Shown: positions 18,440-26,704 of the stretch, in pieces
Position numbering within the stretch: the first letter of the stretch is position 1
Layout of the letters: each line of letters opens with the position of its first letter
Origin: Streptomyces griseochromogenes
Lineage (GTDB): Bacteria > Actinomycetota > Actinomycetes > Streptomycetales > Streptomycetaceae
Assembly (NCBI RefSeq): GCF_001542625.1
Contig: NZ_CP016279.1
Location: 5,146,001-5,210,000 of the forward strand
DNA length: 64,000 nt
Direction: 5' to 3'
Made by a program: the position numbers and the translations under genes
Notes under the pieces: generated by a model
Told to the model about the DNA's origin: nothing
The model's input: the letters and a program-made list of their open reading frames with translations, nothing else
Database searches by the model: none

Positions 18440-18526
18440 GGGGTTCGCGGCAGCGGACCGGCTCGGGCGCGTCGGTCCCGAAGAACGAGACCAGGAGAAG
18501 GCCCCCTGGCGCCAGGACACGCGCCG
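18440..18526 (-). pseudogene. SAM-dependent methyltransferase fragment
   Basis: A short stretch reads ARVLAPGGLLLVSFFGTDAP, the motif around strand beta-4/5 of class I SAM methyltransferases. Nothing on either side continues the fold in any frame. It is a relic about 28 codons long. Confidence 0.35.
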
Positions 18527-18540
18527 GGCAGCTCGACCCG

Positions 18541-18724
18541 GCCTGGGACCCGATGGACGTCCTGGTCATCGTCAGCCAGATCGCCACCGGCTGGGCCAGC
18601 CAGCCCCATCCCGGCCGGCATCGACCGCGACACATTCCTGAGGGTCCGCAGGGCGGCGATCGTCACCGCCGTCGGGCAACTGTTCCCCGCCGCAGCCGCC
18701 CACAAGATGGACGAGACCGCCTGA
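18541..18724 (+). pseudogene. TetR-type regulator C-terminal fragment
   Basis: The plus strand reads AWDPMDVLVIVSQIATGWAS, then one base out of frame IPAGIDRDTFLRVRRAAIVT and AVGQLFPAAA, ending at TGA 18724. This matches the C-terminal ligand-domain tail of some actinomycete TetR regulators. The HTH is gone and there is a frameshift. Confidence 0.4.
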
Positions 18725-18806
18725 CCGTTATCCGCGGCCCTCGCACTCAGACATCATCAACTCGGCGAGGTACCCGGTGTAGGAGAGCCCTCTGGCGCTC
18801 AACAGC

Positions 18807-19013
18807 TCAGGAGCGCGGTGAGTAGGGACGGCCGTGGAGTTCTGAGGCGTAGGAAGCGGTGCTGGCTGAGGCTTCGGAGGCCCAGCGTTCTGCGGAGGTG
18901 ATGTTCAGGCCGAGGAGACGGGCGAGGACTACCGGGGGTAGTTCGGCGGCGAGTTCGAACAATGCGGTGTTGCGAGCGGGGCGGGCCCGGATGCCGAGTT
19001 GGTTCAGACGCAC
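18807..19013 (-). pseudogene. Site-specific integrase C-terminal fragment
   Basis: Reads LGIRARPARNTALFELAAEL, PPVVLARLLGLNITSAERWA and a short tail. In tyrosine-recombinase-type integrases of Tn554-like actinomycete elements this segment contains the region around the last conserved motif. All upstream catalytic parts are missing. Confidence 0.5.
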
Positions 19014-19053
19014 GGAACGGCACGCTCGGTCAGGCGCGGTACTTCATCACTGA

Positions 19054-19245
19054 TCTGCCCGCCCTGCACATGCCTATTCCTTCGACTCGCACGCCGGTGT
19101 CACCGTCTACGCCATCAGCCACCATGGCGGCGGCGGGTGCCTTTACCGGGCGATCCTGCCGGACGACTACGACAACAACTGGACCGCCTGGGCGACCAAG
19201 TTCGACGGGGTGATTGACACCAATATGGGGTGCGAGCCGGGTTGA
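19054..19245 (+). pseudogene. C-terminal fragment of an unidentified secreted-type protein
   Basis: After an in-frame TGA the plus strand gives YSFDSHAGVTVYAISHHGGG, CLYRAILPDDYDNNWTAWAT and a short end with Cys. The aromatic/Gly/Cys composition suggests a small extracellular domain. It stops 7 bases before the lipoprotein start, so it may be the remnant of an upstream operon member. No start codon or signal peptide remains. Confidence 0.35.
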
Positions 19246-19252
19246 TCCATCG

Positions 19253-19783
19253 ATGAGTTCCTCTCGTACCAGGGGCTCGTGGCTTCTCGTCGCGGCCCTG
19301 TTTCTGGCCGCCGGATGCGCCGCCCCGGCCCGCTCACCTCGCCCCGACCCCGACGACGTGATCAAGGCCGCCACCCAGCAGCTCACCGACGGCTGCCTCA
19401 GTCGGCAGGGGCTTGTCCCGCCCCGGCCGGGGCAGAGTCCGACATCCGAGCAGCAACAGAGGGTCAGTGCCGCGCTCTTCGGTTCGGGCCCGGCCCAGCT
19501 GTCCGTCAGCCTCCCCACCGGATACGTCGTACGTACCCACACCGACGGCTGTCTTGCCGCCGCACAGCAGCGGCTCTACGGGGATCAGCCGGGCTGGTTC
19601 CGGGCGTCCGTGATCGTCAACAACTTCAAGCCCGAGGCCGACCACAACCACCAGAGCCTCGCCGAGGTCCGCGCCCGGCACCCCGCCGAGATCGCCGACT
19701 TCGATCGGCTGCGCGCCCACGCGCTGTCCCAAGCCACCGCCCTGCTCAGTAACCGAACGACGACAGGAGAACCGTCCCCATGA
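19253..19783 (+). CDS. Putative secreted lipoprotein
   Basis: A 176-residue protein with a type II signal peptide: RTRG, hydrophobic SWLLVAALFLAAG and lipobox LAAGC. The mature part is polar with conserved-looking GCLSRQGL and DGCLAAAQQRLYGD motifs and no recognised domain. ATG 19253 was chosen because it places the basic n-region directly before the hydrophobic core. Its stop overlaps the start of the I36-type gene (ATGA), so the two are coupled and the lipoprotein may anchor or accompany the secreted inhibitor. Function unknown. Confidence 0.7.
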   Translation: MSSSRTRGSWLLVAALFLAAGCAAPARSPRPDPDDVIKAATQQLTDGCLSRQGLVPPRPGQSPTSEQQQRVSAALFGSGPAQLSVSLPTGYVVRTHTDGCLAAAQQRLYGDQPGWFRASVIVNNFKPEADHNHQSLAEVRARHPAEIADFDRLRAHALSQATALLSNRTTTGEPSP

Positions 19784-20154
19784 AGCGCATCAGCGCCCTC
19801 CTCGCCGCCACCCTCATCTCCGCCGGAGCCGTCCTCGCCACCTCCTCCACCGCCCAGGCCTCCGCCCCCTGCCGCAGCGGCTACTTCTGTGTCTGGACCG
19901 ACGCCGACTTCCAGGGCATGAAAATCGAGCACATCGGCGACGACCACTGGTGGGAGGGCGACATGTTCAAGCACGATTCGTCGTGGGCGAACCACGGGAT
20001 CTCCGGGCCCGGGGTCAAGGACCACGTCAACGTCTATGAGGGGCGTGAACTGCTCGGGCGGGCCACCATCTGCCTCGCGCCCGGGCAGGAGGTCAGTTAC
20101 AGCCAGAGCGCCAACGACCAAGGCGGGTCGCACACTTGGACCTCCGGCTGCTAG
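19780..20154 (+). CDS. Secreted peptidase inhibitor family I36-like protein
   Basis: A 124-residue protein with a Sec signal peptide (MKRISALLAATLISAGAVLA, then TSSTAQASA). The mature part (CRSGYFCVWTDADFQGMKIE, DSSWANHGISGPG, VYEGRELLGRATICLAPGQE) has the beta/gamma-crystallin-like pattern of Streptomyces metalloprotease inhibitor SMPI and I36 proteins, with four cysteines. Such proteins are exported; some inhibit metalloproteases, many are uncharacterised. Start overlaps the lipoprotein stop by 4 bases. An IS982 copy begins about 70 bases downstream. Confidence 0.8.
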   Translation: MKRISALLAATLISAGAVLATSSTAQASAPCRSGYFCVWTDADFQGMKIEHIGDDHWWEGDMFKHDSSWANHGISGPGVKDHVNVYEGRELLGRATICLAPGQEVSYSQSANDQGGSHTWTSGC

Positions 20155-20223
20155 AAGATCGATTCCAAGGGTTGGCTGCACGCATGAGACGAGGGAGTCC
20201 ACAGTCAGGTTGTGACGCCAGAC

Positions 20224-20850
20224 ATGGACTCCCTCGCGACCGCACTCTACGTCAGGACCGACGACCTGCTGCAGGGTTCGCCGCAGCTCGCTCCATGGCG
20301 GCCGGCGTCCGGCATAACGCCGCAGCTCAGCGATGCCGAACTGGTGACGCTGTCGATGATGCAGGCAATGCTCGGCTACACCTCTGAGGCGCGGTGGCTC
20401 CGGCACGCCCGGGCCCACCTCAGGCACCTGTTCCGTACCTGCCGAAGCAGCTCGGCTACAACAAGAGGCTGCGCAAGGCGGCCGAGCTCATCCGGCACGT
20501 CATGCGCGAGCTGGCTACGGACACCGCGCTGTGGACCGACGACGTGTGGGTGGTGGACTCTACGCCGATCGAGTGCGGCCGCTTTCGGGAGACCGTCAAT
20601 CGCTCCGACCTGGCCGGATGGGCGCAGTACGGCTGCTGCGCCAGCCACAAGCGCTACGTCTGGGGACTTCGACTGCATCTGCTGTGCAGGCTAGGCGGGC
20701 TGCCGATCGCGTTCGCGCTGACCGGGGCGAAGGCTGACGAACGCGAGACTCTCCTCGACATCTTTGCCACCGAACCCACGCTCGTCACCGACCGGCCACC
20801 CGGACAAACGCTGATCGGCGACAAGCACTACTTCGGCCGCGCATTGAGGA
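20224..20850 (+). pseudogene. IS982-family transposase, frameshifted and truncated
   Basis: The first frame (MDSLATALYVRTDDLLQG, LSDAELVTLSMMQAMLGYTS, HARAHLRHLF) is lost near 20430. The second frame continues PYLPKQLGYNKRLRKAAELI, VWVVDSTPIECGR, AGWAQYGCCASHKRYVWGLR, FALTGAKADERETLLDIF, to TLIGDKHYFGR. These are the IS982 DDE landmarks. The end is missing because the next gene's fragment begins directly at about 20846, so this IS is broken as well as disruptive. Confidence 0.75.
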
Positions 20851-21286
20851 GTGGTCCGGGATGATGGTGCGCGCTATGGAATCGCTTGAGTGGATGGAGT
20901 TGTTCGTCTCATGCTCGCTGGCTTCCGGGCTGATTCGCATGCTCTTCCCGAAGGACGCCAGGGGCACCGTCCTCACCGGCGACCCCTACCCGTCGTCGAC
21001 TGCGGTGGTCGATGAGGGCGCCGTGACGTACCTCGCCCGGCGTCTGTCGGATCAGAAGACTGCCGAGGGCGGCAAGTTGTGGGAGTTCGGCGTCATCGGT
21101 CATGGGCCCGGCAGTGATGAGCTGGCCGCACGGGTCGCGGACGTCATTCGCACCTGGGATCGCGAGTACCGGGGGTGCGAACCCGAGTTCGAGATCCGGC
21201 CTCTCGGCGCCCCGGCGGTCGAACATGCCCCCGGGCTCTTCGCGATCGACACCCCAATGAACCGCATCGTCATCGACTGGCGCTGA
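20846..21286 (+). pseudogene. C-terminal part of FxLD-type isoaspartyl methyltransferase
   Basis: Just after the IS982 junction the frame reads EEWSGMMVRAMESLEWMELF, VSCSLASGLIRMLFP, AVTYLARRLSDQKTAEGG, KLWEFGVIGHGPGSDELAAR and IRTWDREYRG. This is the distal domain of protein-L-isoaspartate methyltransferases of the FxLD RiPP-associated type (FxlM). The SAM-binding half is gone. An ATG at 20861 could start a 141-residue product, but the catalytic domain is absent. No FxLD precursor is visible. Confidence 0.55.
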
Positions 21287-21388
21287 CGGCAGCCCGAGGG
21301 TGAGGACGGTGGTGCCTGTCGTGTGGCTGACGGGCACCGCCGGTCGCCCTCGCTCATCCCGATCAGCGTTGCCTCCGGGGGAGGACAC

Positions 21389-22585
21389 ATGGACCCGCAC
21401 GGCCCGATAGCCAGGCGCTTCCCGCTCGTTGCCCGTTTCCGGCCCGTCTGCCTGCCCCTGCCCACCCGTGTACGGACGCTGGCTGAACTGGCCGACAGAG
21501 CGTCGAAACAGAGTGAGCCAGGACTGGCCTCCACCGTCTTCAACCAGGCCGCGCTTCTAGCCTCCGATCTTGATCTGCCCGACATGGCCCGATCGATGTG
21601 TCATCGGTACGCGGATGCGTACCTCCGGGCCTGTCCGCTGCCAGCCGTGAGCGCCATCCGTGGGCTGGAGCCCTTGGTTAACCTCGCCCGTCTGCAGATT
21701 CGTTCCGGCCAAACCGACGAGGGACGTCAGCGGCTCCTGGGCCTGTACGAAGCCGTTGGCGCGGGTCGCGCCGCCGTGTTCGAAGGCATCACGGTGCCGG
21801 ACGACCTCACCGGAGCTGCCGAGGACCGACGGGAAGTGCACGCCTGGCTCTGGCGCGTGGTGCTCGCCGACGGCACGCGCACCCTCACGACCACGGGCCG
21901 TTGGCCGGAGGCCTTGGCTCACATCGAGCAGCATCGAGGGGTGGGCACACGGATGCTCGACGGACGCCAGGTCGCCATAGTGGCCGCCCTCACGGCAGGC
22001 GATACGGAACGCGCCGCAGAACTTCTCAACGGCACGGCTGCTGGCGATCCGTGGGAGCAGGCCGTCACCCACTGTCTGACGGTGCTATGTCGCCGCTACG
22101 CGAACCAGCCGTTCGACGACTGCTTGGCCGATCTCGTGAACGTTTTCCTGTGCCACGAAGCCAAGCCAGGCTTGACCGTATTCGACACCCGTCTCGGCCT
22201 GACTGTGCTGGACGCGGTTGAATCCGCCCAGCACCCTGGCGCTCGCCCAGTCGCCGAAGACCTGGTCTGGCGGGCGACGGAAGCGCAGAACGGCTATGCC
22301 GCTCGTGAACTCCTCGCGCACCGCCTGTTCACCACGGTCGTCACAGGGCGCCAGGTTCAGGATTGCTCCGACTTGGTCCGTTCCTGCGGTCTCGGGGGAA
22401 GGGTTCTCCCGGAGGCACTGCACCGCACGATCTCAGCCGCGCTGGACTCCAGCGAAGTAGTGATCTCTCGTTCAACCGGCGCCACGCAGCCGGCAGCGCG
22501 GCACAGTACAGAGACACTGTCGGGGTGTCGATGCCGGCGTTTCTCGGAACGTCCTCGGTGCTGTCACCGGCTGCCGATAGCGTGA
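21389..22585 (+). CDS. Helical-repeat protein of unknown function
   Basis: A 398-residue soluble protein, nearly all helix, with TPR-like pairs (VRTLAELADRASKQSEPGLA, LEPLVNLARLQIRSGQTDEG, VNVFLCHEAKPGLTVF). ATG 21389 is preceded by GGGGGAGG five bases away. The last ~35 residues are Arg/Cys-rich and look less ordered. Its stop overlaps the GTG of the P-loop kinase by GTGA, so the two are coupled. Relatives occur as hypothetical proteins in streptomycetes, often near RiPP-type genes; I cannot assign a function. Confidence 0.65.
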   Translation: MDPHGPIARRFPLVARFRPVCLPLPTRVRTLAELADRASKQSEPGLASTVFNQAALLASDLDLPDMARSMCHRYADAYLRACPLPAVSAIRGLEPLVNLARLQIRSGQTDEGRQRLLGLYEAVGAGRAAVFEGITVPDDLTGAAEDRREVHAWLWRVVLADGTRTLTTTGRWPEALAHIEQHRGVGTRMLDGRQVAIVAALTAGDTERAAELLNGTAAGDPWEQAVTHCLTVLCRRYANQPFDDCLADLVNVFLCHEAKPGLTVFDTRLGLTVLDAVESAQHPGARPVAEDLVWRATEAQNGYAARELLAHRLFTTVVTGRQVQDCSDLVRSCGLGGRVLPEALHRTISAALDSSEVVISRSTGATQPAARHSTETLSGCRCRRFSERPRCCHRLPIA

Positions 22586-23127
22586 GCGCTGTGATGGTGG
22601 GTACCGAAGAAACCCGGCTGGTTGTGCTGCGCGGCAACAGCGCTTCGGGGAAGTCGTCCGTCGCGGCCGGTCTGTGCGAGCGGTTCGGCCGCGGGCTGGC
22701 CGTGGTCGGCCAGGACAACCTTCGCCGCATCGTGCTGCGCGAGCGGGACCGGCCCGGCGCGGCGAACATCGGCTTGATCGGCCTGACCGCCCGCTACGCC
22801 CTGGACGCCGGGTTCCACGTCGTGGTCGAAGGCATCCTCTGTGCCGACCGCTACGGCGACATGCTCGCGGCTCTGCGCGCCGACCACCGAGGCCCGACCC
22901 ACGGCTACTACCTGGACGTGCCGTTCGGCGAAACCCTCGCCCGGCACGCCACCAAGCCGATCGCCGACGACGTCAGCGAGACGCAGCTGCGCGAGTGGTA
23001 CCGGGCGCGCGATCTGCTGCCCGGCGGCATCGAGACCGTCATCGGCGCCGACAGTGCCCTGCACGAGACCGTCGACCGCATCATGCTCGACACCGGCCTG
23101 GCCCACCTGCCCGCCGTGGACCGCTGA
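22582..23127 (+). CDS. P-loop kinase (AAA_33/Zeta-toxin-like small-molecule kinase)
   Basis: A 181-residue P-loop phosphotransferase with Walker A GNSASGKS at residues 18-25, GQDNLRRIVLRERDRPGAAN, VVVEGILCADRYGDML (Walker B region) and YYLDVPFGETLARH. The size and layout fit chloramphenicol-phosphotransferase/AAA_33 kinases that phosphorylate small molecules; the substrate cannot be read. GTG start overlaps the previous stop. A simpler housekeeping role (nucleotide or antibiotic modification) is possible. Confidence 0.75.
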   Translation: MSAVMVGTEETRLVVLRGNSASGKSSVAAGLCERFGRGLAVVGQDNLRRIVLRERDRPGAANIGLIGLTARYALDAGFHVVVEGILCADRYGDMLAALRADHRGPTHGYYLDVPFGETLARHATKPIADDVSETQLREWYRARDLLPGGIETVIGADSALHETVDRIMLDTGLAHLPAVDR

Positions 23128-23283
23128 CCGGGCACTGTTGCGACAGATGTTGCGCCTACATGCCGTCACAACGCCCCGGCCCCGCCCCGGCCATGAGACC
23201 GGCCACTGGTGCGGCCGCGCCGCGTCCGGCCGCGACCATGGCTGGTCAGCGCATGGCTGAGGCCTCTCTGCGGCGGCCGCGCG

Positions 23284-23544
23284 TCATGTCGGTCGATGCC
23301 CGGAGCCGGTCCAGGGGACTCGCTGGTCGGGGTCGTGGACAGGGCGCCACACGGGAGCGGAGGGGCCGTGGTGGGGCAGGTCGGCCAGTGGTGCCGCGAG
23401 GACGGGGACGTCGTACGGAAAGCGGGCCAGCAGCCCGGCTCCCGCGCGCAGGGCGCTGATCCTGTTCTCGGCACCGGCGGGTCCGGTGCCGTCCAGGACG
23501 AACAGGAGGCGAGGGAGGAGCGGGTAGCGCCGCCGCCACTCTGA
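23284..23544 (-). pseudogene. Replication-relaxation protein, C-terminal piece
   Basis: Reads EWRRRYPLLPRLLFVLDGTG, then NRISALRAGAGLLARF, DVPVLAAPLADLPHHGPSAP and VWRPVHDPDQRVPW to the stop at 23284. In replication-relaxation proteins of actinomycete plasmids and ICEs this follows directly after an HRYVPVVPGT segment, which here lies 3.2 kb away (26.7 kb) on the same strand. The two pieces therefore look like halves of one gene split by intervening DNA. Confidence 0.6.
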
Positions 23545-23697
23545 TGACGCTCCCTGAAAGCGACCACCCGCTGCTCGGGGATGCCCCCATACCTGCTCGA
23601 TGGATCTCCCCACCCACAAGCCGGGTGACGGTCTCGCGCTCCGCCCGCGTCAGTGCCTCCAGGACCCGCGGCGCGCCCGGCGTCAAGCGCCTGGGGG

Positions 23698-25719
23698 TCA
23701 TCGTGACTCTGCTGTCGGGTGGGGCCAGATGGCCAGTAGAGTGCGGTCGCCGTCGAAGGTCTCCCGGGAGAAGTCCAGTAGGTGCCCGAGCCACAGAGGA
23801 GGCGGCGGTGCGGCGAGGTGTTTGGCGAACAGGGCACCGACTTGACCGTGGCCGTTGCCAAGCGGATCCGCGAAGCCGTCGGTGCCAATCAGCAGTACGT
23901 GATGAGGAGAGGTCAGGCGGATGCTGGTGTGTTTCACCGGATCGGGCAGATGAGGCAGGAGTGTCATCGCTTCGTTCGGCGCCACCAGGGCATCCGAGGC
24001 GGTCTTCGCGCCGAACAGCGGCTGATATTGCCCGCTCGATGAATCCAGCACCCAAGCTCCTGAATCCCCGATACTGCAGACCTCGACCACAGGCCCAGCC
24101 GGGTGGGGGCGCACCACTCCGGCCACGAGTGTGGTCGCGTACAACTGCATCACATCGCTTCGCTCGGGCTCTTTGCCGCTGAGGCGCCACTGGGTGAGCT
24201 GCCACAGCCGCTCGGCGGCATGGCGGGCTACATCCTGGAAGTCCAACTGCCCCTGGTCTTGAGGCAACAGGTGGAGCATTCTCTCCAGGGAGGCCCGGCA
24301 TGCCTCGATGGCGCCGAGCGCGGATTCTGCGGCGCGGGAGGAGCCGTCAGCGAGGGCGAAGGCGATGCTGCCCGTGGGCTCATGCACTGCGGCACGGGCG
24401 GCGTCCTGGCGCGGCTTGCGGTGGTAGCGGTGGGCGTCGCCGCGTACCGAGGCAGAGCGTAAGACAAGGGCGGGAGTTGACCAGCCGTCGCATTCGGTGT
24501 CGGGGAAGTCGAAAGAGTATTGGCCCGGTGGTCGTGCCTCGAACTCGGCGGCGGGGTGACCCACCGTGATTCGCTGCCAGGGCGCGGCAACGGGGGAGAC
24601 CGGTGCGGCGGGGCCGTCAGCGCTGCTGACGCCGGACTGCTTGTCGCTTGTCAGGGCTGCGGTGGCCGGGACCTGTGCTTCTGAGATGACGGTTCGTGGG
24701 CCGGGCGGGGCTGCCTGCTCTTCAACGGCTTGCTTCGTCTCCGACGCGGCTGGCGGCGCGGGTTCGGGCGTCGGCGGAAGGAGTGGCTGGTAGCGGGCCG
24801 CAGCGGCGGCGGACACGGTCCGGCTGTCATCGTCCAGCAGGCGCTGGATCTCGTCGAGGGCGCGCTGGCGAACGAGGTTGTTGCCGATCCGGTGGAGATG
24901 GGCGAGCCCGTCGAGGGCACCGAGCCGGTCGGTGGGGATTGGGCTGCTGAGCGCGTGGCGTAGGTGCGTCGGCAGGGACCAGTTGATGTTCCGGGCGATG
25001 ACCATGCGGCCCTCGACGTTGTCCTGTTTCTTGGGGCGCTGCTGTGGTATCTCATCGACGACCCGGTCGTAGACATAGCTGTACAGCTCGTCGAGGGTGA
25101 TGTCGCCGTCGCCGTCGAGATCGGCGCTGCCGTCCTGCAGGCCCGCCACCAGGTGGCGGGTGAAAACCGACTGCGTGGCCGTGCCGTGCCGCTGGCTGCC
25201 CTCGAAGGAGTACTGCGTGGCGTCGGATGCCGTCAGCACGGTCCGTCCCCGGCCCTGGAACCGTTCTAGCGTGTGCACCTCGGTGTCGGCCTTCACGAGG
25301 CGCCCTGCGGGGAAGGCTCCGCTGTAGCAGCAGTCGAGGATCAGCACCTTCTGCCGGGACATGCAGTCGGACATGGCCTGGTCGATCTGCTCCGCGGACA
25401 GCGCTGTGAACAGCGGACTGCTACGGCGGGTGTTCGTCATCGCCAGGTAGAGCCTGCCGTCGTCGTCCTTCAGGCCGTGGCCGGTGAAGTACAGCAGGGT
25501 GAGGTCGTCACGCCGTCGGTCGCGGTAGAGGTCGGCGATGGACTCGCCGACCCGATGGTTCGGCTCGTTGATCAGCGTGGTGACCTCGAAGCCCGCGATG
25601 TCGGGGTCCTTCAGGACCGCGGCGAAGGCCTCCGCATCGTGTGCCGGGGCGGTGAGCGCCCTCAGCTCGTCGTCCTCGTACTCGTACGTGGCGATCAGCA
25701 GCGCCAGCCGGCGGCCCAT
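23698..25719 (-). CDS. Caspase (C14)-PP2C phosphatase fusion, conflict-system effector
   Basis: A 673-residue fusion. Residues 1 to ~240 are a caspase/metacaspase domain with the dyad His in LLYFTGHGLKDDDG (H81) and Cys in LILDCCYSGAF (C131). Near its end is an EF-hand-like loop, DLDGDGDITLDE (200-211). A Pro-rich linker follows (~315-390). The C-terminus (~415-668) is a PP2C-type phosphatase with KPRQDAA, FALADGSSRA, CSIGDSGAWV, LIGTDGFADP and GDRTLLAIW, so the metal ligands seem present. It is two bases downstream of an EACC1-like gene. Bacterial caspases with EACC1 belong to NTP- or signal-driven conflict systems; pairing protease and phosphatase in one chain suggests regulated self-killing. 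The trigger is unknown. Confidence 0.8.
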   Translation of the reverse strand: MGRRLALLIATYEYEDDELRALTAPAHDAEAFAAVLKDPDIAGFEVTTLINEPNHRVGESIADLYRDRRRDDLTLLYFTGHGLKDDDGRLYLAMTNTRRSSPLFTALSAEQIDQAMSDCMSRQKVLILDCCYSGAFPAGRLVKADTEVHTLERFQGRGRTVLTASDATQYSFEGSQRHGTATQSVFTRHLVAGLQDGSADLDGDGDITLDELYSYVYDRVVDEIPQQRPKKQDNVEGRMVIARNINWSLPTHLRHALSSPIPTDRLGALDGLAHLHRIGNNLVRQRALDEIQRLLDDDSRTVSAAAAARYQPLLPPTPEPAPPAASETKQAVEEQAAPPGPRTVISEAQVPATAALTSDKQSGVSSADGPAAPVSPVAAPWQRITVGHPAAEFEARPPGQYSFDFPDTECDGWSTPALVLRSASVRGDAHRYHRKPRQDAARAAVHEPTGSIAFALADGSSRAAESALGAIEACRASLERMLHLLPQDQGQLDFQDVARHAAERLWQLTQWRLSGKEPERSDVMQLYATTLVAGVVRPHPAGPVVEVCSIGDSGAWVLDSSSGQYQPLFGAKTASDALVAPNEAMTLLPHLPDPVKHTSIRLTSPHHVLLIGTDGFADPLGNGHGQVGALFAKHLAAPPPPLWLGHLLDFSRETFDGDRTLLAIWPHPTAESR

Positions 25720-25721
25720 GG

Positions 25722-26096
25722 CTACCCGCCGGTGTGACGACGCACGTAGGCATCGATCAGCTCCTGCCGCTCGGCGGCGGACGCCCGCTCCAGTTCGATG
25801 GTGTCGCCATCGATGGTCAGCGAGATGCGATGCCGCGCGGAATGCCGGCTGAGCCAGTCGCGCAATGTCTCGATGAGCGTGGTGAACACTCCACTGGATG
25901 CGCTCAGTGCGACGACAACCGCCCCCAGCGTGACGGCATCGGTGCCCTTCGCCCCGTCAGGGGCCGCCTCGGCGTGCGCGGGGCCAACCGACTCGATATC
26001 CAGCTCGGCGATCTCAGCACGTAATTGGCGCGTCAGCCGTTCGGCAGGCTCGGGGTCCAGCTCGGGATCGAACGCGATGGACAACAGCAACTGCAT
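25722..26096 (-). CDS. EACC1-like effector-associated component
   Basis: A 124-residue protein: MQLLLSIAFDPELDPEPAER, LTRQLRAEIAELDIESVGP, a hydrophobic stretch (VTLGAVVVALSASSGVFTTL), LRDWLSRHSARHRISLTIDG and ASAAERQELIDAYVRRH. This is the layout of effector-associated constant component 1, which precedes caspase or trypsin effectors in multicellular bacteria. Its TAG is 2 bases before the caspase ATG. A GTG at 26099 is an equal alternative start. It probably recruits or restrains the effector. Confidence 0.75.
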   Translation of the reverse strand: MQLLLSIAFDPELDPEPAERLTRQLRAEIAELDIESVGPAHAEAAPDGAKGTDAVTLGAVVVALSASSGVFTTLIETLRDWLSRHSARHRISLTIDGDTIELERASAAERQELIDAYVRRHTGG

Positions 26097-26318
26097 CACG
26101 CGATCCGAACCGCATCTCCCTGGTCCATGGCTCGTGGAATCCTCCACCTGCATCAGTCCCCCGATTACGAAGCCTCAGTTGCCGTACCTCACAGTGTGAC
26201 GGCCACGACTGCCGACGACAGCCCTTCTCGCTTATTTGCCGATCAACAGGCCAGCGTGGCCCAACGGACGGGCTCTGGATGCGAGGCGCCCACCGCCGGG
26301 ATCGCAAACGTCCCGGCG

Positions 26319-26537
26319 CATGACAAACGCGCCATCGTCGCCGTCGCCCACGGCATGATCGTCTCGATTTACCACATGCTCAGTACCGACACCCCCTACC
26401 AGGACCTCGGTCCCGACCTCTTCAGCAACCGCATCAGCCACGAAACCCGCCGCCGACGGCTCCTCACCCAGCTCGACGCCCTCGGCTACGAGGTCACTCT
26501 CACTCCACGCACAGAAGCCGCCTCGGGGGCATTTTGA
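26319..26537 (+). pseudogene. IS110-family transposase C-terminal fragment
   Basis: Reads KRAIVAVAHGMIVSIYHMLS, TPYQDLGPDLF, RRLLTQLDALGYEVTLTP: the end of IS110/IS116-type transposases. Only about 70 codons remain. It sits between the conflict operon and the N-terminal half of the replication-relaxation gene. Confidence 0.65.
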
Positions 26538-26704
26538 AGAGAGCCAGGTCCAGCGACGGCTTGGCGCAGCCCGCACACTCCACGAGCGGGCAGCCCCGGC
26601 TCGTTACCTGCGAGGCGCTCACTTTCACTCCCCACTCGGTTGAGCAACGGAGCGAGTGGGGCGACGAGTAGCCCTGGCCGATTCCAGAGATCCTCATCAA
26701 CTCC

